Notes: generated by a model from the sequence alone, not told the origin. Numbered from the stretch's first letter, positions 54,071 to 63,307 are shown. The stretch is DNA of 64,000 nt from Gramella sp. KN1008 (GCF_004332155.1 NZ_SJDV01000004.1:124001-188000), one strand, 5' to 3'. A program made the numbers and translations.

Positions 54071-54457
54071 ATGAAACGATTATTAGTACTCTTATTGTCG
54101 ATAGCATTTTTAAGTGCCTGCCAGGATGAAGACAGGAAAGATCTAATGACGCAGCCTGAAGCGGAAAAGATACCTGATAGTATTCAGGTTTTGAAAGGAG
54201 AGATCATTTTTGGAACACAATCGGCTGTCATCAGGGGAGAGGATTTTGTATATGGGGTGACCATCGATTCTATTTCAGAGATCCTTTCAGGAAAAGTCGA
54301 TTCATTGAAAAAAGATGATTTTGATATGGTTCCGGTAACCGTGAAAGCGAAAATAATTCCTAATCCCGCACGGGATGGATGGGAAGAGATCATCGAAATT
54401 AGAGAAATTATAGAAGTGTCAAAAACTGAGAATGTTTCAGACACTATAGAAGAATAA
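54071..54457 (+). CDS. Small lipoprotein of unknown function in the suf operon
   Basis: 128 residues. Signal with clear lipobox (KRLLVLLLSIAFLSAC), then an acidic mature protein with regular beta-strand alternation (EIIFGTQSAVIRGEDFVYGV, VPVTVKAKIIPNP). I do not recognise a family. It lies 28 bp after sufB and 48 bp before sufC on the same strand, so it is probably cotranscribed with genes for a cytoplasmic machine although its product goes to the periplasm. Confidence 0.75.
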   Translation: MKRLLVLLLSIAFLSACQDEDRKDLMTQPEAEKIPDSIQVLKGEIIFGTQSAVIRGEDFVYGVTIDSISEILSGKVDSLKKDDFDMVPVTVKAKIIPNPARDGWEEIIEIREIIEVSKTENVSDTIEE

Positions 54458-54505
54458 AACAGAAAATTAAACTTCTGCCGCAAGGCAGATTCAGAATTGA
54501 TAGAA

Positions 54506-55258
54506 ATGCTTAAAATAAAGAATTTACACGCCAGCATAGAAGATAAGGAAATATTAAAGGGGATTAACCTTGAGATCAATCCCGGAGAGGTTCATGCGAT
54601 CATGGGACCTAACGGTTCTGGGAAAAGTACCTTATCATCTGTGATAGCCGGAAGGGAAGAATATGAAATGACCGACGGCGAGATCGTTTTTGAAGGTGAA
54701 GACCTTTCAGAATTGGATCCGGAAGAAAGAGCGCATAAGGGAATATTCCTTTCTTTTCAATATCCTGTTGAAATTCCGGGAGTATCGGTGACCAATTTTA
54801 TCAAGACTGCCATCAATGCTCAGCGAAAGGCGCATGGCAAAGAGGATATGCCGGCAAATGAAATGCTGAAGCTTATTCGTGAGAAATCTGAAATGCTGGA
54901 AATAGACCGTAAGTTTCTTTCGCGTTCCATCAATGAAGGTTTTTCTGGTGGAGAGAAGAAACGTAACGAGATCTTCCAGATGGCAATGCTGAATCCCAAG
55001 CTTTCTATACTGGACGAAACAGATTCCGGTCTGGATATCGATGCCCTGAAAGTAGTGGCTAACGGTGTTAATAAGTTGAGAAGAGAAGATAATGCGGTCC
55101 TGTTGATTACTCACTACCAGAGACTGCTTAATTACATCGTTCCAGATGTGGTACATGTGATGGTAGATGGAAAGATAGTTAAGTCTGGTGGTAAAGACCT
55201 TGCTTACGAACTGGAAGAAAGAGGTTACGACTGGGTAAAGAAAGAAAAAACCGTTTAA
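54506..55258 (+). CDS. sufC: SufC, ABC-type ATPase of the Fe-S scaffold
   Basis: 250 residues from ATG 54506; a TTG three codons upstream is less likely. Walker [10 protein letters not shown] near residue 36; Q-loop [14 protein letters not shown] signature SGGEKKRNE; Walker [15 protein letters not shown] with Asp-Glu; and His switch LITHYQRLL. It powers conformational change in the SufBCD complex during Fe-S assembly. Unlike transport ABC ATPases it is soluble and has no permease neighbour. SufB and SufD flank it. Confidence 0.97.
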   Translation: MLKIKNLHASIEDKEILKGINLEINPGEVHAIMGPNGSGKSTLSSVIAGREEYEMTDGEIVFEGEDLSELDPEERAHKGIFLSFQYPVEIPGVSVTNFIKTAINAQRKAHGKEDMPANEMLKLIREKSEMLEIDRKFLSRSINEGFSGGEKKRNEIFQMAMLNPKLSILDETDSGLDIDALKVVANGVNKLRREDNAVLLITHYQRLLNYIVPDVVHVMVDGKIVKSGGKDLAYELEERGYDWVKKEKTV

Positions 55259-55354
55259 TTAATTCGAGAATTTGAAGATCATAAATTCGACGATTAACAT
55301 CAAAGCTGAAATAGAAGATTAACGATTAAGAGTTTCAGCTTTAAACTTTAAAAA

Positions 55355-56668
55355 ATGGAATTAAAAGATAAACTTATCTCATCATTTTTTGCCTTTGAAG
55401 AGGGGGTGGATTCTGATAACGGACTTTACGATATCAGGAACAAGGCTATCAAGGAGTTTGAGACACTTGGGTTTCCCAACAGGAAAGATGAGAACTGGAA
55501 ATATACATCGCTTAATTCGGTATTAAAACATGATTACAGCGTGTTTCCGGAGAAAGAAGACGCAATTGAGTATAAGGATATCAAGAAATACTTTATTCAC
55601 GATATCGATACTTATGATCTTGTTTTCATAGACGGGATATATTCTTCGCACCTGTCACAAACAACACATGATAAAATTGATGTTTGCCTTATGTCTTCGG
55701 CGCTGAATCATGAGAAATACAAGGCCGTAATAGACAATTATTTCAATAAGGTAGCACCAAAATCAGGTCTTAATTCTCTGAATACTGCCTTCGCAAGAGA
55801 AGGAGCCTTTATCCATATACATAAGAATAAGCTTGCTGATAAGCCTATTCAGATCATCAATTTTTCCACAGGGAATGAATCGGCGTTGCTTTTGCAGCCC
55901 CGAAACCTTATAGTGGTGGACGAAAATTCTCAGGTCCAGATCATCGAGAGGCATCAAAGCCTGACAGATCACCCAGTGCTTACCAATTCGGTAACTGAGA
56001 TCTTTGCCGATAAACGTGCGATAGTGGATTTTTATAAGATTCAGAATGATAGGGCTTCGGCTTCTCTTATAGACAATACATTTATAGAGCAGAAGGATGA
56101 AAGTGCCGTTTCAGTTCACACTTTTTCATTTGGTGGAAAGCTTACCAGAAACAATCTTAATTTCTATCAGAAGGGTGAGCGTATAGATTCTACTATGAAA
56201 GGAGTTACCATTATTGAGGACAAACAGCACGTAGATCATAACACTCTTGTACATCATATTGAGCCCAACTGCGAAAGCCATCAGGATTATAAGGGGATTT
56301 ATGGCGACAGATCTACAGGCGTGTTCAACGGGAAAGTAGTCGTTGAAAAAGAAGCTCAAAAGACCAATGCTTATCAGTCCAATAACAATATTCTGGCAGA
56401 TGATAAGGCTACCATCAATTCTAAACCACAGTTAGAGATTTTCGCGGATGACGTAAGGTGCAGTCACGGTTGTACTATAGGTCAACTTGATGAGGAAGCA
56501 TTGTTCTATCTTCAGTCACGAGGAATTCCTCGTAAGGAGGCTCGCGGGCTGCTTATGTACGCGTTTGCAAATAATGTACTTGAAAGTGTAAGGATTCCCG
56601 AAGTTAAAAAGAGGATCAACAAACTCATAGCTTCAAAACTTGAAGTGGATCTTGGCTTTAATCTGTAA
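55355..56668 (+). CDS. sufD: SufD, Fe-S cluster scaffold subunit
   Basis: 437 residues. SufB/SufD fold with the beta-helical core. Landmarks are GFPNRKDENWKYTSLN in the N-terminal region, QKDESAVSVHTFSFGGKLTRNNLN, DHNTLVHHIEPNCESHQDYKG, and the C-terminal ADDVRCSHGCTIGQLDEEALFYLQSRG. SufD dimerises with SufB and contributes a conserved His at the assembly site. The 96-bp gap after sufC is AT-rich, with short repeated ATTCGA/AATTTGAAG-like sequence and no ORF. Confidence 0.96.
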   Translation: MELKDKLISSFFAFEEGVDSDNGLYDIRNKAIKEFETLGFPNRKDENWKYTSLNSVLKHDYSVFPEKEDAIEYKDIKKYFIHDIDTYDLVFIDGIYSSHLSQTTHDKIDVCLMSSALNHEKYKAVIDNYFNKVAPKSGLNSLNTAFAREGAFIHIHKNKLADKPIQIINFSTGNESALLLQPRNLIVVDENSQVQIIERHQSLTDHPVLTNSVTEIFADKRAIVDFYKIQNDRASASLIDNTFIEQKDESAVSVHTFSFGGKLTRNNLNFYQKGERIDSTMKGVTIIEDKQHVDHNTLVHHIEPNCESHQDYKGIYGDRSTGVFNGKVVVEKEAQKTNAYQSNNNILADDKATINSKPQLEIFADDVRCSHGCTIGQLDEEALFYLQSRGIPRKEARGLLMYAFANNVLESVRIPEVKKRINKLIASKLEVDLGFNL

Positions 56669-56692
56669 CTTTAATATTTAAAATCATTAAGG

Positions 56693-57931
56693 ATGGCTCA
56701 TCAAACTCAGGCAAAGACTTTTGAGGTGGAAAGAATACGCAAAGACTTTCCAATTCTTAATCGTGAGGTTAATGGCTATCCTTTGGTCTATTTTGATAAC
56801 GCCGCGACCTCTCAAACTCCGCAACAGGTGATAGATGCGATCGCGGATTATTATTCAAATTATAACGCCAACATACATCGCGGGGTGCATTCTCTTTCTC
56901 AGGAGGCCACCGATAAATATGAGCAGGCAAGGATAAAGATTCAGCAGCATTTTAATGCTGGGAAAGCACATGAGATCATCTTTACGTCAGGCACAACCCA
57001 TGGTATAAACCTTGTGGCAAGTGGGTTTTCAGGATTTTTAAAAGAGGGAGATGAGGTGATCGTTTCGGCCATGGAACATCATTCCAATATAGTCCCGTGG
57101 CAGATGCTATGTGAAAGAACCGGAGCCAAACTCAAGGTTATTCCTATGGATCAAAAGGGAGAGCTGATTTATGCTGAATTTGAAAAGCTTTTAAGTGCAA
57201 AAGCTCGCTTAGTTTTTGTGAATCATGTCTCTAATGCACTGGGGACGGTAAACCCTATAAAGGATATTATTCAAAAATCGCATGCCGTGGGAGCCGCTGT
57301 CCTTGTTGACGGAGCCCAGGCAGCTCCCCATATAAAAGCCGATGTTCAGGATTTGGATGTGGATTTTTATGTGGTCTCTGCGCATAAGATGTGTGGGCCA
57401 ACCGGGGTAGGCATTTTATATGGCAAAGAAGAATGGCTTGAAAAGCTTCCTCCCTACCAGGGGGGAGGAGAAATGATTGCCACTGTTTCTTTTGAAGGTA
57501 CCACCTATGCCGGCTTACCTCATAAATTCGAAGCCGGAACACCCAATATCTGCGGTGGAATAGCTTTTGGTGCGGCATTGGACTACATGAATGGGCTGGG
57601 ATTTGATGAGATCGCAGCGTATGAACATGAGCTTCTTGAATATGCTACCCGGAAACTTAAGGAGATCGAAGGAATGAAAATATATGGAGAAGCCGCTGAA
57701 AAGACCGCGGTGATCTCCTTTAATATAGAAGGTCTTCATCCCTATGATATCGGGACATTGCTCGATAAAATGGGAATTGCGGTGAGAACCGGTCATCATT
57801 GTGCTCAACCCGTAATGGATTTCTTCAAGATCCCGGGCACAGTAAGAGCTTCTTTTTCTTTTTACAATACCTTTGAAGAGATAGGCAGGTTTGTGGAAGG
57901 AGTGAAAAAGGCTAAAATGATGCTTCAGTAA
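56693..57931 (+). CDS. sufS: SufS, cysteine desulfurase
   Basis: 412 residues. The PLP-binding lysine is Lys232 in VVSAHKMCGPTGVG; the sulfur-accepting Cys370 lies in RTGHHCAQPVM, the class II arrangement. Other blocks are YFDNAATSQTPQQV at the N-terminus and EHHSNIVPWQ around the middle. It removes sulfur from cysteine as a persulfide and hands it to SufE (encoded at 59731). It follows sufD by 24 bp and ends the uninterrupted part of the operon. Confidence 0.97.
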   Translation: MAHQTQAKTFEVERIRKDFPILNREVNGYPLVYFDNAATSQTPQQVIDAIADYYSNYNANIHRGVHSLSQEATDKYEQARIKIQQHFNAGKAHEIIFTSGTTHGINLVASGFSGFLKEGDEVIVSAMEHHSNIVPWQMLCERTGAKLKVIPMDQKGELIYAEFEKLLSAKARLVFVNHVSNALGTVNPIKDIIQKSHAVGAAVLVDGAQAAPHIKADVQDLDVDFYVVSAHKMCGPTGVGILYGKEEWLEKLPPYQGGGEMIATVSFEGTTYAGLPHKFEAGTPNICGGIAFGAALDYMNGLGFDEIAAYEHELLEYATRKLKEIEGMKIYGEAAEKTAVISFNIEGLHPYDIGTLLDKMGIAVRTGHHCAQPVMDFFKIPGTVRASFSFYNTFEEIGRFVEGVKKAKMMLQ

Positions 57932-58200
57932 ATTCTTTCTTTTTATTTACAAAACATCGATAAAACGCTAATTTTACACGATGAACTACGCTTTTGTGTT
58001 AATAATCTCTGATATTTGAGTTAAGAATTATTTAAAGTTTTGGCTATATTCGGCAAGTGTTTTTCATAAAAACATCTGATAAAGTGCCAAAATTTTTAAA
58101 ATCAAACCAAACAATTAGAAAGTCGGTAATATTATTTTTTTTGGCATCTGCGCACTGATATTGCCGGCAGGAAACAATTTATTAACCCAAAATCTTTTAA

Positions 58201-59178
58201 ATGAAAAAAATTTATTTGCTGGCCTCGGCCCTAAGCCTTGTTTTTGCCTCCTGTCAAAAGTCTGCAGACGAAACTGTAGAGGAAAGGATGGCCTTGCCTC
58301 AGGAAGAAACCCTTGCGATTTCAGACGAACAATGTGGAACCATGGGAGTGCTTGGAGATAAGCTTGCTGAAAATCCAGAACTTGCTACTAAGATGGCAGC
58401 TGTGGAAGCGCATACTGAAAAAGCTATTAACAATGGATGGACCAAACGTATCGCTGCTGACGGTAAGCTGGAAATCCCTATTGTTTTTCATGTGCTCTAT
58501 AATACTAGCAGTGAGAACATTCCTCTTTCACAATTACAGGATCAGGTTGATGCGTTGAATGAAGATTTCAATTTGCAGAATCCCGGAAGAAATTCAATTC
58601 CTTCTGAATTTTCAACCGTAGAAGCCAATATTGATATCCGTTTTGTACTGGAAGATGTAATTCGCGTTAAAACTAAAAAGCGTCAGTGGAGACCAGACGA
58701 TAGTATGAAATTCTCCTCGAGTGATGGCTCAGATGTTGTAAACCCTCAGGAATTCCTTAATATCTGGGTGGTTGGTAATATGCCTTACAGAGGAGGGAAT
58801 ATTCTTGGTTACGCTCAGTTTCCAGGAGGAAGCTGGTCTACAGACGGGGTAGTGCTTGATCACAGATTTACCGGTACTACTCAGTATTCAACGGGAAGAA
58901 CGGCCACTCATGAAGTTGGGCACTGGTTAAACCTTCGTCACATCTGGGGTGACGGAGGATGTGGTGCTACAGATTATGTAGCCGATACACCTGATTCCGA
59001 CGGGCCAAGTCGCGGATGTCCTACTTATCCAACAGTAAACTGTGGTACGGCCGATATGACCATGAACTTTATGGATTATTCAGACGATCCATGTCTTAAT
59101 ATGTTCACAGAAGGTCAGAAGGCCAGAATGTTAAGTGTATTTGCTAACGGAGGTTTCCGTGAGACAATGGCTGACTAG
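58201..59178 (+). CDS. M43-family zinc metalloprotease lipoprotein
   Basis: 325 residues with a lipoprotein signal (KKIYLLASALSLVFASC). The metzincin motif is complete, His237-Glu238-x-x-His241 and His247 in ATHEVGHWLNLRHIWG, followed by conserved disulfide cysteines (GCGATDY, GCPTYPTVNCG) and the Met-turn MNFMDYSDDPC. This is the pappalysin/cytophagalysin (M43) type, acting outside the inner membrane. It lies between sufS and sufE but has a 269-bp upstream gap and its own terminator at 59201-59227, so it is probably an independent unit, not part of SUF. Confidence 0.92.
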   Translation: MKKIYLLASALSLVFASCQKSADETVEERMALPQEETLAISDEQCGTMGVLGDKLAENPELATKMAAVEAHTEKAINNGWTKRIAADGKLEIPIVFHVLYNTSSENIPLSQLQDQVDALNEDFNLQNPGRNSIPSEFSTVEANIDIRFVLEDVIRVKTKKRQWRPDDSMKFSSSDGSDVVNPQEFLNIWVVGNMPYRGGNILGYAQFPGGSWSTDGVVLDHRFTGTTQYSTGRTATHEVGHWLNLRHIWGDGGCGATDYVADTPDSDGPSRGCPTYPTVNCGTADMTMNFMDYSDDPCLNMFTEGQKARMLSVFANGGFRETMAD

Positions 59179-59200
59179 GCAATCAGTTAATAAAATTTAA

Positions 59201-59227
59201 AAGAGGCACCCTTGTGGTGCCTTTTTT
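59201..59227 (+). terminator. Terminator after the M43 protease gene
   Basis: AAGAGGCACC (59201-59210) pairs with GGTGCCTTTT (59216-59225), with one G-T pair and loop CTTGT, then more T. It separates the protease gene from the downstream sufE unit. Confidence 0.8.
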
Positions 59228-59259
59228 CGTAATATGCATTTACTCTTAAATGAAAACAT

Positions 59260-59691
59260 ATGAGAACTTCATTGATTGCCCTTATATTAATGGTCTTTAC
59301 CACCAATGATTGTACAAAACCTGATCAGGTTCCGGTTACCTCTATGAGTTATGAAACCTTCACCCGAGGTTCCTCAACTATTTATAGGATCTCCCCTGAT
59401 AGTTTAAAGATAATTAGCTCAGGCCTTAATAGCTCACAGAATTCTATCGCTATTACAAAGGCTCAATGGGATGTACTTCTGGAAAAGCTTCAGGGGGTAG
59501 AGGTTTCGAAGATCAATCAGTTAAAAGCAGATTCAGAGGAAAGAGCAAGAGACGCCGCTGCCCACGCCATTTTGAGTGTTCGTAAGAATGATACTATTTA
59601 TAAGACTAATACGTTCGATCACGGGAATGCGCCGGAACCTATACAACCATTAGTAGAAGCTATCCTAAGATTAGCAGAAAATGTTGAATAG
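59260..59691 (+). CDS. Small secreted protein of unknown function
   Basis: 143 residues. The N-terminus (RTSLIALILMVFTTNDC) is a signal-like hydrophobic segment; the Cys at about residue 18 is preceded by Asn-Asp, a poor lipobox, so lipidation is uncertain. The rest is mixed helix/strand (SYETFTRGSSTIYRIS, SVRKNDTIYKTNTF). Small flavobacterial proteins of this pattern are known, but no function is recognised. It lies after the M43 terminator, and its last codons carry the upstream element of the sufE promoter. Confidence 0.7.
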   Translation: MRTSLIALILMVFTTNDCTKPDQVPVTSMSYETFTRGSSTIYRISPDSLKIISSGLNSSQNSIAITKAQWDVLLEKLQGVEVSKINQLKADSEERARDAAAHAILSVRKNDTIYKTNTFDHGNAPEPIQPLVEAILRLAENVE

Positions 59692-59714
59692 CAGTACTTG
59701 TTATTGTACTTTTG
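59684..59714 (+). promoter_or_regulatory. Promoter of sufE-sufT
   Basis: TTG (59684-59686, inside the end of the upstream gene) is followed after 20 bp by TACTTTTG (59707-59714), then C. The start codon of sufE is at 59731. Both elements and their spacing match the promoters of sdhCAB and mfd. Confidence 0.6.
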
Positions 59715-59730
59715 CGTAAAATCATGACTT

Positions 59731-60153
59731 ATGACGATACAGGAAAAACAACAGGAGGTAATTGAAGAGTTTTCCATGTTTGACGACTGGATGCAGCGAT
59801 ATGAATATATGATAGAACTTGGAAAATCCCTTCCGTTAATTGATGAAAAATATAAGATCGATGAGAACCTCATAAAGGGTTGCCAGAGTAAGGTATGGGT
59901 TCATGCCGAGCTTGAAGGGGATAAGCTGGTTTTTACCGCCGATAGCGATGCCATTATCACTAAAGGTATCGTTGCGATCCTCATCAGGGTGTTCTCACAT
60001 CAACCTCCTGCAGAGATCATCGATGCAGACACTGCATTCATCGATGAGATTGGCCTCAAGGAGCATTTGTCACCTACCAGGGCGAATGGACTCGTAAGTA
60101 TGATAAAACAACTTAAAATGTATGCGGTAGCATATCAAACCCAATTGAATTAA
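59731..60153 (+). CDS. sufE: SufE, sulfur-acceptor protein
   Basis: 140 residues. The persulfide-accepting Cys51 lies in IKGCQSKVWV, at the same position as in E. coli SufE. The N-terminal QQEVIEEFSMFDDWMQRYEYMIELGKSLP and the C-terminal HLSPTRANGLVSMIKQ are also typical. It stimulates SufS and carries sulfur to SufB. It is separated from the main suf genes by two unrelated secreted-protein genes and has its own promoter. Confidence 0.96.
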   Translation: MTIQEKQQEVIEEFSMFDDWMQRYEYMIELGKSLPLIDEKYKIDENLIKGCQSKVWVHAELEGDKLVFTADSDAIITKGIVAILIRVFSHQPPAEIIDADTAFIDEIGLKEHLSPTRANGLVSMIKQLKMYAVAYQTQLN

Positions 60154-60159
60154 AAAAAG

Positions 60160-60483
60160 ATGGCTGAAGAAATAAACACTCAGGAACTGGGAGAAAAAAT
60201 CGTTACTGTCCTAAAGACGATCTACGATCCGGAAATTCCGGTAGATATCTATGAATTAGGACTAATCTATGATGTGATGGTAAGTACAGATCATGATGTG
60301 AAAATACTTATGACCCTTACCACTCCAAACTGTCCTGTTGCAGAATCCCTGCCTATGGAGGTTGAAGAAAAAGTGAAATCACTTGATATAGTTAAGGACT
60401 GTGAGGTTGAGATCACCTTCGATCCGCCATGGAATCAGGATCTTATAAGCGAGGAAGCCAAACTGGAGCTGGGACTTTTATAA
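60160..60483 (+). CDS. sufT: SufT-type MIP18/DUF59 Fe-S maturation protein
   Basis: 107 residues. MIP18 family pattern: TVLKTIYDPEIPVDIYELGLIYDV at the N-terminus and LTTPNCPVAESLPMEVE with the conserved Cys, ending with EITFDPPWNQDLISEEA. SufT/MIP18 proteins help mature Fe-S proteins after scaffold assembly. It follows sufE by 6 bp. Confidence 0.93.
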   Translation: MAEEINTQELGEKIVTVLKTIYDPEIPVDIYELGLIYDVMVSTDHDVKILMTLTTPNCPVAESLPMEVEEKVKSLDIVKDCEVEITFDPPWNQDLISEEAKLELGLL

Positions 60484-60493
60484 TTTCATATCC

Positions 60494-61006
60494 ATGTCCG
60501 AAGAGATAATAAACCGTGTAGCAGAGAGCAAACTGGTTACCTTTAATCTGGAAGATTATTATCCGGAAGGGGAGCGTATAGTCTTTGATCTTAGTAAATG
60601 GTTACATGAAGGTTTCGTGCTGCGGGAGAAAGATTTTAGGGAGAGTGCAAAAGAACATGACTGGGAACAATATAATGACAAGTATATTGCGCTCACCTGT
60701 TCTACCGATGCTATCGTTCCGGCATGGGCTTATATGTTAATTACGACCTGTCTTCAGCCTTATTCTAAAAAAGTGGTGATCGGGGATCTCGAGAACCTGG
60801 AAAGCCATCTGTACCAGGAGGTAATAGAAAGGCTGGATGTATCAGATCTCAAGGATAAACCGGTTATAGTGAAAGGCTGCTCTCATAAGCCTGTACCTAA
60901 AAATGCCTATCTGTTTCTGATAAATAAACTTCAGCCTGTAGTGAAAAGTCTTATGTACGGAGAGGCCTGCTCTTCGGTTCCCTTATATAAACAACCAAAA
61001 AAATAA
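60494..61006 (+). CDS. DUF2480-family protein
   Basis: 170 residues, no signal peptide. It matches the Bacteroidota-specific DUF2480: INRVAESKLVTFNLEDYYP at the start, HDWEQYNDKYIALTCSTDAIVPAWAYML in the middle, and VKGCSHKPVPKNAYL plus GEACSSVPLYK at the end. Two conserved cysteine regions could bind a metal or take part in sulfur chemistry. It regularly sits directly after sufT in this group, which suggests an Fe-S-related role; the function is unproven. Confidence 0.87.
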   Translation: MSEEIINRVAESKLVTFNLEDYYPEGERIVFDLSKWLHEGFVLREKDFRESAKEHDWEQYNDKYIALTCSTDAIVPAWAYMLITTCLQPYSKKVVIGDLENLESHLYQEVIERLDVSDLKDKPVIVKGCSHKPVPKNAYLFLINKLQPVVKSLMYGEACSSVPLYKQPKK

Positions 61007-61008
61007 CT

Positions 61009-61911
61009 ATGAAAAAACTTTTACTTGTTGCTTTCATTTTTTCTTCTGTCGGAATGTTGAAAGCCCAGGATGAAAAAGAAAAAGATTCGATTCCTCCAAA
61101 TGGATGGGATACCAAAGGTAATATTCAGTTACTTTTTAATCAGTCGGCCTTTAATAAGGAATGGACCGGGGGTGGAACTTCAAGTATTGCCGGGAATTTA
61201 AATATGAACTACGATTTTAATTATCGTAAGGATGATTTTACCTGGGATAATAAGATCATTGCTAATTACGGTCTTACCAAGGTGAAGGATGATGATTTTG
61301 CCAGGAAGACAAGTGACAGGCTGGAGTTAAATTCCATTGCCGGCAAGCAGATAAAACAAACAGATTTTTACTATTCCTGGTTCCTGAATTTCAGAACCCA
61401 GTTTGATAAGGGTTACGAGTTTAGCGAAGATCCTGATACCGGCGAAAAACTTCGTACGGAAACGACTCACTTCCTTTCTCCAGCATATCTTCAAACAGGT
61501 CCGGGTATCATGTGGAAGAAGAGTGATGATCTAATGATCAATCTTGCTCCTACCACAGCGAGACTTATCATGGTAGACGATAAGTTCACATCGGCTGTAG
61601 ATTATGTTGATGGAGATTATTTTGGTGTGGATGCCGGTAAGACGACCCGTTTTGAATTTGGAGCGTCTTTAAGCGCGCTTGCAAATTTCGAATTGCTTGA
61701 AAATGTGACTATGAATAATTCACTAAACCTGTATTCAAACTATCTTGAAGAACCGGGCAATGTGGATATAGATTATCTGATGAACCTTGAAATGGGGATA
61801 AACAATTACCTTTCTGCAAACCTCCTGTTTCAGGCGATTTATGATGACAATGCCGTGGGAGCATTTCAGATAAGAGAAGTCTTTGGCCTCGGAATTAATT
61901 ACGGATTTTAG
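61009..61911 (+). CDS. DUF3078-domain outer-membrane-type protein
   Basis: 300 residues. Signal peptide KKLLLVAFIFSSVGMLKAQ. The mature protein fits DUF3078: GWDTKGNIQLLFNQSAFN, WTGGGTSSIAGNLNMNYDFNY, WDNKIIANYGLTK, ending ...GLGINYGF, with a terminal Phe as in outer-membrane barrels. The function is unknown. It begins 2 bp after the DUF2480 gene and is closed by a terminator at 61942-61970. Confidence 0.87.
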   Translation: MKKLLLVAFIFSSVGMLKAQDEKEKDSIPPNGWDTKGNIQLLFNQSAFNKEWTGGGTSSIAGNLNMNYDFNYRKDDFTWDNKIIANYGLTKVKDDDFARKTSDRLELNSIAGKQIKQTDFYYSWFLNFRTQFDKGYEFSEDPDTGEKLRTETTHFLSPAYLQTGPGIMWKKSDDLMINLAPTTARLIMVDDKFTSAVDYVDGDYFGVDAGKTTRFEFGASLSALANFELLENVTMNNSLNLYSNYLEEPGNVDIDYLMNLEMGINNYLSANLLFQAIYDDNAVGAFQIREVFGLGINYGF

Positions 61912-61941
61912 AAATATTTAGAATAAAACCTGTTAATAACT

Positions 61942-61970
61942 GCCTGCAACGTTGAAACTTGCAGGCTTTT
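61942..61970 (+). terminator. Terminator of the sufE-DUF3078 unit
   Basis: GCCTGCAA (61942-61949) pairs with TTGCAGGC (61959-61966). The loop can pair further (GTT with AAC). It is followed by TTTTGCTTTT. Confidence 0.82.
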
Positions 61971-62031
61971 GCTTTTCAGTTAAATTTTTGTTGAAGTAGA
62001 GAAGGCTGGGATGCAGATACTATCTATTGAT

Positions 62032-62039
62032 TACCTTTG
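62032..62039 (+). promoter_or_regulatory. Putative -7 element (TACCTTTG) of hflX
   Basis: It matches TAnnTTTG and ends 5 bp before ATG 62045. It overlaps the alternative TTG start at 62027, which is an argument for the later start. No TTG at the right upstream spacing. Confidence 0.4.
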
Positions 62040-62044
62040 TATTT

Positions 62045-63265
62045 ATGATCGAAAAAACCGACTTATCCTTTGAAAGGGCTGTTCTTATTGGTATAGTTAC
62101 CAGGGAACAGGATGAAGACAAACTTGAGGAATACCTGGATGAACTGGAGTTTTTAACCTACACCGCCGGAGGTGAGGTTATTAAACGCTTTAGTCAGAAA
62201 ATGGATGTGCCCAACCCAAAGACTTTTATAGGGTCTGGGAAGATGGAAGATGTAAGACAGTTTGTGAAAGAGGAAGAGATAGGAGCGGTGATCTTTGATG
62301 ATGAACTTTCACCCGCACAGCAAAAGAATATTGAAAAGATCCTGAAATGCAAGATTCTTGATAGAACCGGACTTATACTTGATATTTTCGCACAAAGGGC
62401 CAAGACCAGTTATGCGAGAACCCAGGTAGAGCTGGCACAATATGAATATTTGCTGCCAAGACTTGCCGGTATGTGGACTCACCTTGAAAGACAGCGTGGT
62501 GGTATTGGAATGCGTGGTCCCGGTGAGACCGAGATCGAGACTGACCGTAGGATCGTAAGAGATAAGATAAGCCTGCTTAAAAAGAAACTGGCTACTATTG
62601 ATAAACAAATGGAAGTGCAGCGAGGGAATCGCGGCCAGTTGGTAAGGGTTGCGCTTGTAGGGTATACTAATGTGGGAAAATCTACCCTTATGAACGTGAT
62701 CAGTAAAAGTGAGGTGTTTGCTGAGAATAAACTCTTCGCTACTCTGGATACAACGGTTAGAAAAGTAGTGATCCGTAATTTGCCTTTCCTGCTTACGGAT
62801 ACAGTTGGGTTCATTAGAAAACTGCCCACACAGCTCGTCGAGTCGTTTAAATCGACTCTGGATGAGGTAAGGGAATCTGATCTTCTACTGCATGTAGTTG
62901 ATATTTCTCACCCGAATTTCGAAGAACATATAGATTCGGTTAACCAGATCCTTTCGGAAATAGAGGCTATTGATAAACCTACTCTCATGGTCTTTAATAA
63001 GATTGACGCCTATAAGCCAGAAAAACTGGAGGAAGATGATCTTATGACGGAAAAAACCTCTGCTCATTATTCTTTAAAAGAATGGAAACAGACCTGGATG
63101 AACAGGCTGGGCGATAATGTGCTTTTTATTTCAGCTTTAAATAAAGAGAATCTTGAAGACTTCAGAAGAAAGGTATATGAGGCAGTGAGAGAAATTCATA
63201 TCACCCGCTTTCCATATAACAACTTCTTATACCCCGAATACGATAAATACGGTGAGAAGGAGTAG
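62045..63265 (+). CDS. hflX: HflX-family ribosome-associated GTPase
   Basis: 406 residues from ATG 62045; the frame is open from TTG 62027, but that overlaps a promoter-like element. N-terminal HflX domain with PNPKTFIGSGKMEDV and the glycine-rich linker RGGIGMRGPGETEIETDRR; GTPase motifs G1 GYTNVGKST, G3 DTVGF, G4 NKID. A predicted coiled coil links the two domains. HflX splits stalled or heat-damaged 70S ribosomes. No hfq or hflKC neighbour is present. Confidence 0.95.
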   Translation: MIEKTDLSFERAVLIGIVTREQDEDKLEEYLDELEFLTYTAGGEVIKRFSQKMDVPNPKTFIGSGKMEDVRQFVKEEEIGAVIFDDELSPAQQKNIEKILKCKILDRTGLILDIFAQRAKTSYARTQVELAQYEYLLPRLAGMWTHLERQRGGIGMRGPGETEIETDRRIVRDKISLLKKKLATIDKQMEVQRGNRGQLVRVALVGYTNVGKSTLMNVISKSEVFAENKLFATLDTTVRKVVIRNLPFLLTDTVGFIRKLPTQLVESFKSTLDEVRESDLLLHVVDISHPNFEEHIDSVNQILSEIEAIDKPTLMVFNKIDAYKPEKLEEDDLMTEKTSAHYSLKEWKQTWMNRLGDNVLFISALNKENLEDFRRKVYEAVREIHITRFPYNNFLYPEYDKYGEKE

Positions 63266-63307
63266 CTTAATAAAGCTTTAACTGTATTTAGTGTTATTTT
63301 TTTAAAT

